Assembly (NCBI GenBank): GCA_002432795.1
Contig: DJGU01000007.1
Location: 1-23,210, forward strand
Source: Anaerolineaceae bacterium UBA5838
GTDB lineage: Bacteria; Chloroflexota; Anaerolineae; Anaerolineales; Anaerolineaceae
Reading direction: 5' to 3'
Length of the DNA: 23,210 nucleotides
Part shown: in pieces, positions 1-7,007 of the stretch
Layout: each line of letters begins with the position of its first letter
Numbering within the stretch: position 1 is the stretch's first letter
The notes under the pieces: generated by a model
What the model was told of the DNA's origin: nothing
The model's input: only the letters and a program-made list of their open reading frames with translations
Database searches by the model: none
Program-made: the position numbers and the translations under genes

Positions 1-1629
1 GTCCTTTGCCTGCAATCGCCCTTCCTTGAACTGCCTGAATTCGGAGTAAGCACCCTTAAACACCTGTAAACTGGAGTTTTGCATATCCAGCTCCCAAATT
101 TGCGTTGCCAGGGCGTCAATCAGGTAGCGGTCATGCGAGACCAGTACAATCGTGCCCGGATACTGCGCGAGCACATCCTGCAGCACCTCCTGGGTGGCAA
201 GGTCGAGATGGTTGGTGGGTTCGTCAAGCATCAGGAGATTCGCGTCCGAGATAGCCAGTTTTGCCAGCGCCAACCGGCCGCGCTCCCCGCCTGAGAGAGT
301 TGCCACTTGCGAAAAAACCTCATCTCCCTGGAAGCCATAGCGCGCCAGGTAGCTGCGCGCTTCCGCCGGCAGCATGTCCGGGGCTGCTGTGGCGATCTCA
401 TCCATCAGGGTGTTTTCAGCCACCAAGCCTTCGTGCGCCTGGGCAAAATACCCCACCTTGAGGTTTGCTCCCAACTCCACCCGACCCGCGTAGGGTGGGA
501 TCTGGCTCAGCACGGTCTTCAAGAGGGTTGTCTTACCAGCGCCATTGGGTCCGATCACCGCCACGCATTCACGCCTTTCCAGCACCAGATCCGGGCAGTT
601 GAAAAGCGGTCGCCCTTCATCCTCGTAACCCACCTGCAGATCGTAAGTGCGCAAGACCAGGTTGCCGGAGCGGTCTGCCAACTTGAAACGCAGATGCATC
701 GGGCGGATATTGGCAGTCGGCGCGGTCAGGCGCGAGTCTGCCAGCAGGCGCTCCAGGCGGCGCTGCCTGCCCCTGGCCTGGTTGTTGTTCTGTGTACCCA
801 AAAAACGGCGGATATAGTCCTGCTGTTTTTCGATATATTCGTTTTGCGCCTCAAACTCTGCCAGACGCCGCGTGTAGCGTTCCTCGCGCAGGCGTAAATA
901 GGCGCTGTAATTCCCACGATAGACTTCCAGTGCCGGTGTCATCTCCCAGATGTAATGAGCGGTCTGGTCCAAAAAGTAGCGATCATGCGAGACGATCACC
1001 ACCGCCCCGCTCCAATCCCGCAGGTAAGCTTCCAGCCATTCCACCGCGTTAATGTCCAGGTGGTTGCTGGGCTCATCCAGCAGGAGCAGATCCGGGTCGT
1101 CCAGCAGGATGCGCGCCAGGCGGGCTCTGGTTCGCTGCCCACCCGAAAGTTGTGCCAGTGGACGCTCATAATCGCCCTCCGGAAAACCCAACCCAGCCAG
1201 GGTCTGACGAATGCGCGCATGATAAGTGTAGCCCCCTCTGTTTTCAAAAAGGGTCAAAACTCTGCCATAACGCTCCAGCACAGATGGATCGCAGGCGGGG
1301 TCCTGCATCAACTTTTCCATTTCCCGCAGCTCGTCCCCTTTGGCAATCAAATCCTCAAAAGCTAAAAGACAGGAATCCCAAAGCGTTCCTTCCAGCTGAC
1401 TGACCGCTTCCTGGGGCAGGTAACCCAACTTCAAGCCTTTCGCGCGATGCACGGCGCCTTCTGTGGGCGTATCTTCGCCGGCGAGGATGCGCAAAAGGGT
1501 TGTTTTGCCGACACCATTCGGACCGACTATCGCGATACGGGCATGCCTTGGAATCGAAAGGCTGATCCCATCAAAGATATCCACGGGACCAAAAGACTTG
1601 GCAAGGTTTTGGGCAGTCATGAGCGACAT
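1..1629 (-). CDS. ABC-F family ATPase, C-terminal end missing
   Basis: Reading the minus strand from ATG at 1629 gives an unbroken frame of 543 codons running off the window start. It holds two ABC ATPase domains and no membrane segment. Domain 1 has Walker A GPNGVGKTT (residues 36-44), signature LSGGQ and Walker B LLLLDEPSNHLD. A charged linker with a YRGNYSAY motif follows, as in the ABC-F inter-domain extension. Domain 2 has GPNGAGKTT, LSGGE and LLMLDEPTNHLD, and both domains end in SHDRY switch motifs. ABC-F proteins act on ribosomes as translation factors or antibiotic-protection proteins; this type resembles YdiF/Uup-like members, but the subfamily cannot be fixed here. ATG at 1620 is an alternative start. 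I prefer 1629 because a -10 box ends 9 bases upstream of it. The missing 3' part would carry the end of the protein, often a coiled coil. Family assignment is firm; the exact role is not. Confidence 0.93.
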   Translation of the reverse strand, partial: MSLMTAQNLAKSFGPVDIFDGISLSIPRHARIAIVGPNGVGKTTLLRILAGEDTPTEGAVHRAKGLKLGYLPQEAVSQLEGTLWDSCLLAFEDLIAKGDELREMEKLMQDPACDPSVLERYGRVLTLFENRGGYTYHARIRQTLAGLGFPEGDYERPLAQLSGGQRTRARLARILLDDPDLLLLDEPSNHLDINAVEWLEAYLRDWSGAVVIVSHDRYFLDQTAHYIWEMTPALEVYRGNYSAYLRLREERYTRRLAEFEAQNEYIEKQQDYIRRFLGTQNNNQARGRQRRLERLLADSRLTAPTANIRPMHLRFKLADRSGNLVLRTYDLQVGYEDEGRPLFNCPDLVLERRECVAVIGPNGAGKTTLLKTVLSQIPPYAGRVELGANLKVGYFAQAHEGLVAENTLMDEIATAAPDMLPAEARSYLARYGFQGDEVFSQVATLSGGERGRLALAKLAISDANLLMLDEPTNHLDLATQEVLQDVLAQYPGTIVLVSHDRYLIDALATQIWELDMQNSSLQVFKGAYSEFRQFKEGRLQAKD

Positions 1630-1638
1630 AGCACCCAA

Positions 1639-1647
1639 AGTATACCA
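1639..1647 (-). promoter_or_regulatory. Extended -10 promoter of the ABC-F gene
   Basis: On the minus strand the bases read TGG then TATACT, an extended -10 element ending 9 bases before the ATG at 1629. The predicted transcript would start about 3 bases before the start codon. No Shine-Dalgarno sequence and no good -35 box are visible. This fits a leaderless or nearly leaderless mRNA. Confidence 0.5.
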
Positions 1648-1683
1648 GTGAGGCACAGAACTAGTTAATAATTTAGATTTTGG

Positions 1684-1692
1684 TGGTACAAT
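1684..1692 (+). promoter_or_regulatory. Extended -10 promoter of the importer operon
   Basis: TGG followed by TACAAT makes an extended -10 element, with only a weak -35 candidate near 1665-1670. It predicts a transcript start near 1699 and a leader of about 54 bases before the ATG at 1753. It is divergent from the ABC-F promoter, with the two -10 boxes about 40 bases apart, so one bound regulator could affect both. Confidence 0.5.
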
Positions 1693-1698
1693 CTGCAA

Positions 1699-1721
1699 AT
1701 GCTCATTTATTGAGCGTTTTT
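1699..1721 (+). promoter_or_regulatory. Hairpin plus T-run at the operon's predicted transcript start
   Basis: GCTCA (1701-1705) and TGAGC (1711-1715) pair around the loop TTTAT. An A-T and a T-G pair extend the stem outward, and TTTTT follows at 1717-1721. The structure begins at the transcript start predicted from the -10 box. It could be an early terminator or attenuator, a 5' stabilising stem, or an operator dyad. The Shine-Dalgarno AAGGAG (1741-1746) lies 20 bases further on and is not part of the stem. Confidence 0.45.
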
Positions 1722-1752
1722 AACCTAAAATGTCAATAAGAAGGAGTTTCGT

Positions 1753-2886
1753 ATGTCCAAATCCGTAAGAAAGTTCGTCCTGCCCCTGATGCTGGCAGTA
1801 ATGCTTCTCATGAGTGCCTGCGTCACCCAAACACCCCCTACCCAACCCGCCAATCCTCCTGAACCGACAGCCCCCGCCACAGAGTCGATCGTGGAGGAAC
1901 CCACCGCGGAACCGACTGAAGAGGTAATCGCCGAACCTACGGCTGAACCGATTGTGATTGTTGATGTCGTCGGGCGTGAAGTCACCCTCGAAAAGCCTGC
2001 CACCAAACTGGTCGGCACCCACAACCCAACCCTCAATGCTGCAGTCGTGCTTGGGGGTGGAGGCAAGTATCTGGTTGGTTTCGGCAACAAATCGATGGGG
2101 CGTGGGCTCTACGAGCAGGTGATTGAAGGCTTTGACGACATGCTGGAGGTCGGCAGGGGCAGTAACATCAATCTGGAAAGCGTGATCGCCAGCGGCGCTG
2201 AATTGGTCATTCTACCCGAGCGCCACCAGGACCTCGTGCCGCAATTCGAAGCCGCCAACATTCCCGTTCTGGTCATCCTAGACAGCACCGAAAGCTTTGA
2301 AACCATTCAGCAAACCCTGACGCTGCTTGGCATGGCTCTTGGTGAAAGTGAAAAAGCAGAACAGATTGGCTCTTTCCTGAACCGCCAGCTCGAAAATGCT
2401 CAGACCCTGCTCAAAGACACGACCGAGAAACCTTCCGTCCTCTTCCTCGGCAGCAGTTCAGCCCTTTCGGTTGCCCCAGGCTCAATGATCCAAACCAGCC
2501 TGATCGAAGCTGCCGGCGGCGTGAATGCTGTCAGCGGCGTTGAAGGCCTTGGCGGCTTTGTGGACGTCAGCATTGAACAGATCATCGCCTGGGATCCGGA
2601 CGTTATCTGGTTCCCCCAATATTCAGACTACACCGCTGAAGACCTCCTGAACGACCCCGCCTGGAGCAGCCTCAGCGCTGTCCAAAACAATCGTGTTCAC
2701 CAGTTCCCGTCTCGACTCGAACCCTGGGATCAGCCAACCGCCGCAGTGGCGCTTGGCATTGACTGGGCACTTCACTCCTTACATCCCGATCTGTACAGTC
2801 TTGAAGATTTGATGAAAAGTGTGGACGAGTTCTTTACTATCGTTTATGATAAGACTTTCACGGCAGAACAATTGGGAATCGAGTAA
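1753..2886 (+). CDS. Iron/corrinoid/heme-type ABC importer substrate-binding lipoprotein
   Basis: This 377-residue lipoprotein captures the substrate outside the cell and hands it to the permease encoded next. A basic start, a hydrophobic stretch and LLMSAC place the lipid-anchor cysteine at residue 23. A Pro/Thr/Glu spacer runs to about residue 70. The rest matches the BtuF/FhuD-like Peripla_BP_2 family: a DVVGREVTLEKPA opening strand, a central ESVIASGAELVIL segment, and the late motif WDPDVIWFPQ. The ATG at 1753 has AAGGAG six bases upstream. It is followed after 9 bases by a FecCD permease and then an ATPase, a complete importer. The family carries Fe(III)-siderophores, heme, cobalamin or other metal chelates, and sequence alone does not decide among them. 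The DUF364 gene downstream favours a metal chelate. Confidence 0.93.
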   Translation: MSKSVRKFVLPLMLAVMLLMSACVTQTPPTQPANPPEPTAPATESIVEEPTAEPTEEVIAEPTAEPIVIVDVVGREVTLEKPATKLVGTHNPTLNAAVVLGGGGKYLVGFGNKSMGRGLYEQVIEGFDDMLEVGRGSNINLESVIASGAELVILPERHQDLVPQFEAANIPVLVILDSTESFETIQQTLTLLGMALGESEKAEQIGSFLNRQLENAQTLLKDTTEKPSVLFLGSSSALSVAPGSMIQTSLIEAAGGVNAVSGVEGLGGFVDVSIEQIIAWDPDVIWFPQYSDYTAEDLLNDPAWSSLSAVQNNRVHQFPSRLEPWDQPTAAVALGIDWALHSLHPDLYSLEDLMKSVDEFFTIVYDKTFTAEQLGIE

Positions 2887-2895
2887 ATTAGTAGT

Positions 2896-3924
2896 TTGAA
2901 AACAAGCAGGTCTCCTTTACACAATAAGCATAGACAATGGCTGTGGCTCTTGTCTATGCTTTTGTTATTGGGGATTTTTATTTCGCTCAGTCTTGGAAGG
3001 TACAGCAACGACCCAATCAAAGTCCTGAATGTAATCCTTTCAAGATTGGGAATGAATGTTCCAGTGGATCCGACGATGGACAGCATCGTATTCAACGTCC
3101 GCCTGCCGCGCGTGCTGGCTTCCGTGATGATCGGCGCGATGTTATCGCTCTCAGGTGCGGTCTACCAGAGCGTTTTCCGCAACCCCTTGGTTTCACCAGA
3201 TTTGCTGGGTGTCTCTTCCGGGGCAGCCGTGGGTGCTTCAGCCGCGATACTGCTGGGGGCAGGCCTGGCCACGCGCCAGCTTTTTGCCTTTGCCGGCGGG
3301 ATCCTGGCAGTGTTCATTACTTCGTTAGTGCCGCGCCTCCTGCGCAACCGTTCCAACATGATGCTGGTCCTTTCGGGCATTATCGTCGGCGGATTTCTCA
3401 GCTCGGTGCTCGCGATCATGAAATTTGTGGCAGAAGAGCAAACCGAACTGGCTTCGATTGTCTACTGGCAGTTGGGCAGCCTGGCATCCATCCTGGGGCA
3501 CGAGTTGCTTGCGATTTTCCCCGTCTTCCTGGTTTGTTCCACTTTGCTGCTTTTACTATCCTGGCGGATCAATATCCTTTCGTTTGGCGATCTTGAAGCC
3601 CGCACGCTGGGAGTGAACCTGCGCCAGGTGCGCACCATAGTGATCATCTGCGCCAGCCTGCTTACCGCCAGCGCTGTGTCCGTCAGCGGCACAATTGGCT
3701 GGGTCGGTCTGGTTATCCCCCACCTCGGCCGCCTCGTGGGTGGCAGTGACAACACCCGTTCCATGCCTTTGACTCTTCTGATCGGAGCTATTTTTATGCT
3801 GCTGATCGATACCCTTGCCCGCACGATAACAAGCGTGGAAATTCCCCTCTCGATCCTCACCGGTTTTGTAGGCGCCCCACTCTACGCGCTGCTGCTCTAC
3901 AAACAAAGGACCCGCCTGGAGTAA
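2896..3924 (+). CDS. FecCD-family ABC importer permease
   Basis: This 342-residue integral membrane protein forms the channel of the importer. It has many hydrophobic segments, the first at about residues 15-33, and typical FecCD/BtuC motifs: RNPLVSPDLLGVSSGAAVGA near residues 95-114, GTIGWVGLVIPHLGRLVGG near 265-283, and EIPLSILTGFVGAPLYALLL close to the C-terminus. The start is TTG at 2896; the next in-frame ATG, at 2955, would cut the first membrane segment. No clear Shine-Dalgarno precedes TTG, so translation probably depends on coupling to the binding-protein gene that ends 9 bases upstream. A strong hairpin lies in codons 9-25 (see 2922-2970). The stop is 2 bases before the ATPase ATG. 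Confidence 0.94.
   Translation: MKTSRSPLHNKHRQWLWLLSMLLLLGIFISLSLGRYSNDPIKVLNVILSRLGMNVPVDPTMDSIVFNVRLPRVLASVMIGAMLSLSGAVYQSVFRNPLVSPDLLGVSSGAAVGASAAILLGAGLATRQLFAFAGGILAVFITSLVPRLLRNRSNMMLVLSGIIVGGFLSSVLAIMKFVAEEQTELASIVYWQLGSLASILGHELLAIFPVFLVCSTLLLLLSWRINILSFGDLEARTLGVNLRQVRTIVIICASLLTASAVSVSGTIGWVGLVIPHLGRLVGGSDNTRSMPLTLLIGAIFMLLIDTLARTITSVEIPLSILTGFVGAPLYALLLYKQRTRLE
2922..2970 (+). promoter_or_regulatory. Inverted repeat inside the 5' end of the permease gene
   Basis: GCATAGACAA (2928-2937) and TTGTCTATGC (2950-2959) are a perfect 10-base inverted repeat around a 12-base loop. A further six pairs, CAATAA (2922-2927) with TTATTG (2965-2970), form if five bases bulge out. The structure starts 26 bases after the weak TTG start codon. 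It could slow ribosome entry or mark an RNA processing site that lets the binding protein be made in excess over the permease. Confidence 0.55.
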
Positions 3925-3926
3925 GC

Positions 3927-4709
3927 ATGGACACTCTTCTGCAGGTAAAGGATCTTGGGTTTTCTTACGATGGCGGCCACCAGATTTTCAAAGACATCAA
4001 TTTTGAGGTTCTGCCGGGTGAAATCGTGTGTTTGCTTGGTCCTAACGGGATCGGTAAAACCACCCTGCTGAACTGCCTGGCAAGACTGCGCGAGCCGCTG
4101 CATGGCAGTGTGCTGCTCAACGGCGCAGATATGGCCGATATGCCCCCGCGCAGCGTCGCGCGGGTCATTGGCTATGTGCCCCAGACTCTGCTGCCCTCAT
4201 TTGACTACACTGTGCTTGAATACGTTGTCACCGGCAACGCTCCCTGGTTGAATACCTTCGAAAAACCCGGTCCAAAGCACTATCGGCGCGCGGAAGCAGC
4301 CCTGGAGCAAATGGAAATAAGCCACCTGGCGCAAAAACCATACACACGCATCAGCACCGGTGAACTGCAGCAGGTTTCAATCGCGCGCGCCATCGCCCAA
4401 CAGGCTCGCCTGATCCTGATGGATGAGCCCACAGCTCACCTCGACTACGGCAACCAGCTTAAAGTCCTGCGGCTTATCAAGGATCTGTCTGCCAAGGGCT
4501 ATGCTGTCGTTCTCACCACCCACAATCCCGACCAGGTGCTGCTGCTGGACTCCAAAACAGCCGTGATCGACCATCATTCGATCTTCCACTTTGGTCCCTG
4601 GGAGGAAATTCTGACCGAGGAGCTGCTCAGTGACATGTATGGCGTACCTCTGCGCCTGATCAAGGTGGAGGGGATTAACCGTATGGTCAGTGTAGCCCCC
4701 GGTCTGTAG
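3927..4709 (+). CDS. Iron/corrinoid-type ABC importer ATPase
   Basis: This 260-residue cytoplasmic ATPase powers the importer, in the FepC/BtuD/FecE class. Walker A is GPNGIGKTT (Lys44), the Q-loop lies near Gln86 in GYVPQ, Walker B is LILMDEPTAHLD (Asp166, Glu167), and the switch histidine is His199 in TTHNPD. The signature reads ISTGELQQ (residues 142-149) where the family usually has LSGGE, so the first glycine is Thr144. The residues that bind and hydrolyse ATP are otherwise present, and the protein is expected to work. It begins 2 bases after the permease stop and ends 8 bases before the DUF364 gene, whose Shine-Dalgarno AGGAG overlaps this gene's stop codon. Substrate is unproven, as for the rest of the importer. 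Confidence 0.94.
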   Translation: MDTLLQVKDLGFSYDGGHQIFKDINFEVLPGEIVCLLGPNGIGKTTLLNCLARLREPLHGSVLLNGADMADMPPRSVARVIGYVPQTLLPSFDYTVLEYVVTGNAPWLNTFEKPGPKHYRRAEAALEQMEISHLAQKPYTRISTGELQQVSIARAIAQQARLILMDEPTAHLDYGNQLKVLRLIKDLSAKGYAVVLTTHNPDQVLLLDSKTAVIDHHSIFHFGPWEEILTEELLSDMYGVPLRLIKVEGINRMVSVAPGL

Positions 4710-4717
4710 GAGAAATC

Positions 4718-5494
4718 ATGCTCATCGAAAAAGTGTTTCAAGCCGCCGAACCTCTCTTGAAAGATCGCGTCGTTAGCGACGCCGTATTGGGTCTTTCCCT
4801 TACGGCCGTCGAGTTGGATGAAAGAGATATCGGTCTTTCCTATGTTCTGCGAGAACGCCTGCCATCTGGTTGTTCCATATTTGGTTTCGCTCAGCATATC
4901 ATTGGTCAGCCCGCACTCGATGTTGCCCGGCTGGTGCTGGAGGGCAGAGATGACGCCCAGCGCGGAGTGGGAATGGCGGTCATCACTGCTGCCACGCGCG
5001 CCTTAAACCTGCCAGACGAACCAGCCACCCCGACCCCATTTGGCTTGCAGGTTCGCGCAGCAGATAAGGTCGGCATGATTGGATATATTCCTCCCGTTGT
5101 CGAACAACTTACCAGGCTGAAAGCACAAGTGACTATTTTTGACAAGGGGCTGACCGTCAGTGGCGGGGATGGCGCGGCACGGGTAGTGGCAATGTCACAG
5201 CAGCCTGAGATCCTGCCGTCTTGCGATCTGATGATCATCACGGGCACCACGCTGATCAACGGCAGCCTTGATCATCTGCTCGAGCTTTGCCAGAACGCCC
5301 GTGAAATCGTGCTGGTGGGCTCGTCCACACCCATGGTTGCCGAAGCTTTCAGGGGCAGCGGAGTCACAGCGCTGGCAGGTTCCTGGTGGGATGCAACTCT
5401 TAAGGCTCAACTATTCAAGATTCTGTCACTGTCGGGCGGAATAAGTCACATCAAGAAGATGATGATCAAGAAATTAGTCAGGGTGGAGGATTAA
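4718..5494 (+). CDS. DUF4213/DUF364 protein, putative heavy-metal chelation family
   Basis: The 258-residue product fits the two-part DUF4213/DUF364 family. The N-terminal part (about 1-100) contains GLSLTAVEL and a GVGMAVITAATRAL segment. The C-terminal part (about 110-240) is Rossmann-like, with KVGMIGYIPPVVEQL, a strand-turn MIITGTTLINGSLDHLLEL and IVLVGSSTPMVAEAF. The family is annotated as putative heavy-metal chelation from structural work and genome context; its reaction is not established. There is no signal peptide, so it acts in the cytoplasm. AGGAG at 4708-4712 sets the ATG at 4718, and the stop overlaps the methyltransferase start by one base. Its place directly after a metal-type importer suggests handling or sensing of the imported chelate; that is inference. 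Confidence 0.85.
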   Translation: MLIEKVFQAAEPLLKDRVVSDAVLGLSLTAVELDERDIGLSYVLRERLPSGCSIFGFAQHIIGQPALDVARLVLEGRDDAQRGVGMAVITAATRALNLPDEPATPTPFGLQVRAADKVGMIGYIPPVVEQLTRLKAQVTIFDKGLTVSGGDGAARVVAMSQQPEILPSCDLMIITGTTLINGSLDHLLELCQNAREIVLVGSSTPMVAEAFRGSGVTALAGSWWDATLKAQLFKILSLSGGISHIKKMMIKKLVRVED

Positions 5495-6228
5495 TGACTG
5501 AGATACCCCAGACCTCAGCCGATTATTACAAAAAAGCAACATCTTTCTGGAATTACCCTGAAGTTCCCTATGGTTCTGCCCTGCGCGGGATGGTCCTCCC
5601 GACTGACGTTGTGGCAGATATCGGCTGCGGTATCGGCATCGTCAGCCGCTATCTCGCGGCGATCAGCCAAAGAGTGATTGCCATCGATAAGAATGAAAAC
5701 GCCGTCAAGGTTTTGAGTGAAGATCTGGATCGGATGGGTCCAAATAACATCGAAGTCGTGCATGCCCGCTGGCCTGAAGTACACACCGAAGACTGGGATG
5801 TGGCGGTCGCGTTTTATCATCACCGCTTCGGCTCAACCAGCGCGGAAATTGAGACCCTCCTGCGTAAGACGCGCCGCAGTGGGATCGTGGTCAACCAGGG
5901 CATTCGCCCCCGGGAAGGATTCTATGAAGATCTCGGGCGGGAATTTGGCCTGACCGAGCAGCCTGAATCTTGTATTGGAAGTTGTTATGTGCGCGGCAGA
6001 CTGGAACAAGCGGGGTTTACTGTAACCTGCACGGAGATTTTTCACGATTTTGGACAGCCAGTCGACTCACAAGCAGAGGCTGTTGCCTACGCGATGAAAC
6101 AGCTGCGCCTGGAAGAGGACCAACGCCAGCGGCTTAGTGAAATTGTTCTGAATTACGTTGAATATGTCGGTGAACAGATGGTGCTTCCCATCAAGCGTTA
6201 CAACTGTATGCTGCAGTTCTATCAGTAG
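5494..6228 (+). CDS. Class I SAM-dependent methyltransferase in the importer operon
   Basis: This 244-residue soluble protein has the S-adenosylmethionine-binding motif VADIGCGIGIVSRYLA at about residues 42-57. The acidic end of strand 2 is in VIAIDKNENAVKVL, and motif post-II is WDVAVAFYHHRF. Substrate is unknown. The ATG overlaps the DUF364 stop (TAATG), with GGAGG at 5485-5489, so the two genes are translationally coupled. This points to a shared pathway, for example methylation of a metallophore, a corrinoid precursor or a breakdown product; none of these can be chosen from sequence. The C-terminal 60 residues are helical and rich in Gln/Glu/Arg. A strong terminator starts at the last base of the stop codon, so this gene ends the operon. 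Confidence 0.85.
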   Translation: MTEIPQTSADYYKKATSFWNYPEVPYGSALRGMVLPTDVVADIGCGIGIVSRYLAAISQRVIAIDKNENAVKVLSEDLDRMGPNNIEVVHARWPEVHTEDWDVAVAFYHHRFGSTSAEIETLLRKTRRSGIVVNQGIRPREGFYEDLGREFGLTEQPESCIGSCYVRGRLEQAGFTVTCTEIFHDFGQPVDSQAEAVAYAMKQLRLEEDQRQRLSEIVLNYVEYVGEQMVLPIKRYNCMLQFYQ

Positions 6229-6256
6229 AAGACTCCCCATCGAGGAGTCTTCTTTT
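6228..6256 (+). terminator. Intrinsic terminator of the importer operon
   Basis: GAAGACTCC (6228-6236) pairs perfectly with GGAGTCTTC (6244-6252) around a 7-base loop, and TTTT follows. The stem begins with the last base of the methyltransferase stop codon. On the minus strand no T-run follows the stem, so it mainly serves the plus-strand operon. It also separates that operon from the convergent gene at 6267-6806. Confidence 0.85.
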
Positions 6257-6266
6257 CTGAGCAAAA

Positions 6267-6806
6267 TTATCCGCCAAAAGTGTTTTCAAAATTCATGTCA
6301 TTCTCAGCCGGATCGTTGGATTCGTAATCCAGCGATTCTTCCGTGTCCTCAGCAGCCTTCGCCACTTTTTCTCCCAAATCTTCTACATGGGCGGGCACAT
6401 CCTCTGTAAATAGATCCTGGATGGATTTTCCTGTCCGTTTGGCGTAATCTTTCAGGTCCTTGATGGCACGCTGAACGCGTTCTTCTTCCAGTTTTTCGCC
6501 CATATTTTGGGTGGTGCGTTTGATGCCCTCACCCGCTTCATTCAGCGCGTCCCGCACGCCGTCAGCAGCTTTGGCAAAGGATTCTTTGTCGATATATTCA
6601 CTGACACTCTTGCTTAAGCGCTTGATGTCTTCACCGAAACCCTCAAGAATCGTCAGGATCTCTGCTCCAAACCTGGAGCTTGCGTCGGATTCGGTTTTTG
6701 CTGTCTCATCGGCTTGGGTTGGACCGGAGTATTCTTTATAGACGCCCTCAGGATCAGGGTCGAAAGATGCTGGATTGTCGTTAGGATAATGGTTCAGGTC
6801 ACTCAT
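6267..6806 (-). CDS. Small highly charged helical protein of unknown function
   Basis: I do not recognise a named family. The 179-residue product has no signal peptide and no membrane segment. Residues 1-45 are polar and probably disordered (many Asp, Asn, Pro, Ser). Residues 45-150 are predicted amphipathic helices rich in Lys, Glu, Asp and Ala, with segments such as FAKAADGVRDALNEAGEGIK and VQRAIKDLKDYAKRTGKSIQ. The C-terminus is acidic. The pattern recalls membrane-associating or stress-type amphipathic proteins, by composition only. The start at 6806 is supported by AAGGAG about 8 bases upstream. A weak -10 candidate, TAAAAT, lies at 6841-6846 on the minus strand. The gene converges on the importer operon. 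Confidence 0.75.
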   Translation of the reverse strand: MSDLNHYPNDNPASFDPDPEGVYKEYSGPTQADETAKTESDASSRFGAEILTILEGFGEDIKRLSKSVSEYIDKESFAKAADGVRDALNEAGEGIKRTTQNMGEKLEEERVQRAIKDLKDYAKRTGKSIQDLFTEDVPAHVEDLGEKVAKAAEDTEESLDYESNDPAENDMNFENTFGG

Positions 6807-7007
6807 TGGAGTCTCCTTTCAAACAGGGTGATCAACAATAATTTTACCTGCCAAACTCCCATCTTACGAATCGAATCTACAGCCACCCCAAGAGCTTATC
6901 GACCAAGGCAAATTGCTTAATAAAACGTGCCTTTCTGTTCCAAAATTTGCGTTATGTGTTAAGATTATTTCATTCTTTCCCAACTTAACTTTTGAATGGA
7001 GTCACAT

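Noticed and set aside
1721..1728. DtxR/IdeR-type box before the importer operon
   Set aside because: Only one half-site, TAACCTAA, is present. The opposite half is missing, so it is not listed as an operator.
2937..3596. 219-codon frame overlapping the permease in another phase
   Set aside because: The permease frame has clear FecCD motifs; this frame is low in family-like sequence and has no start signal.
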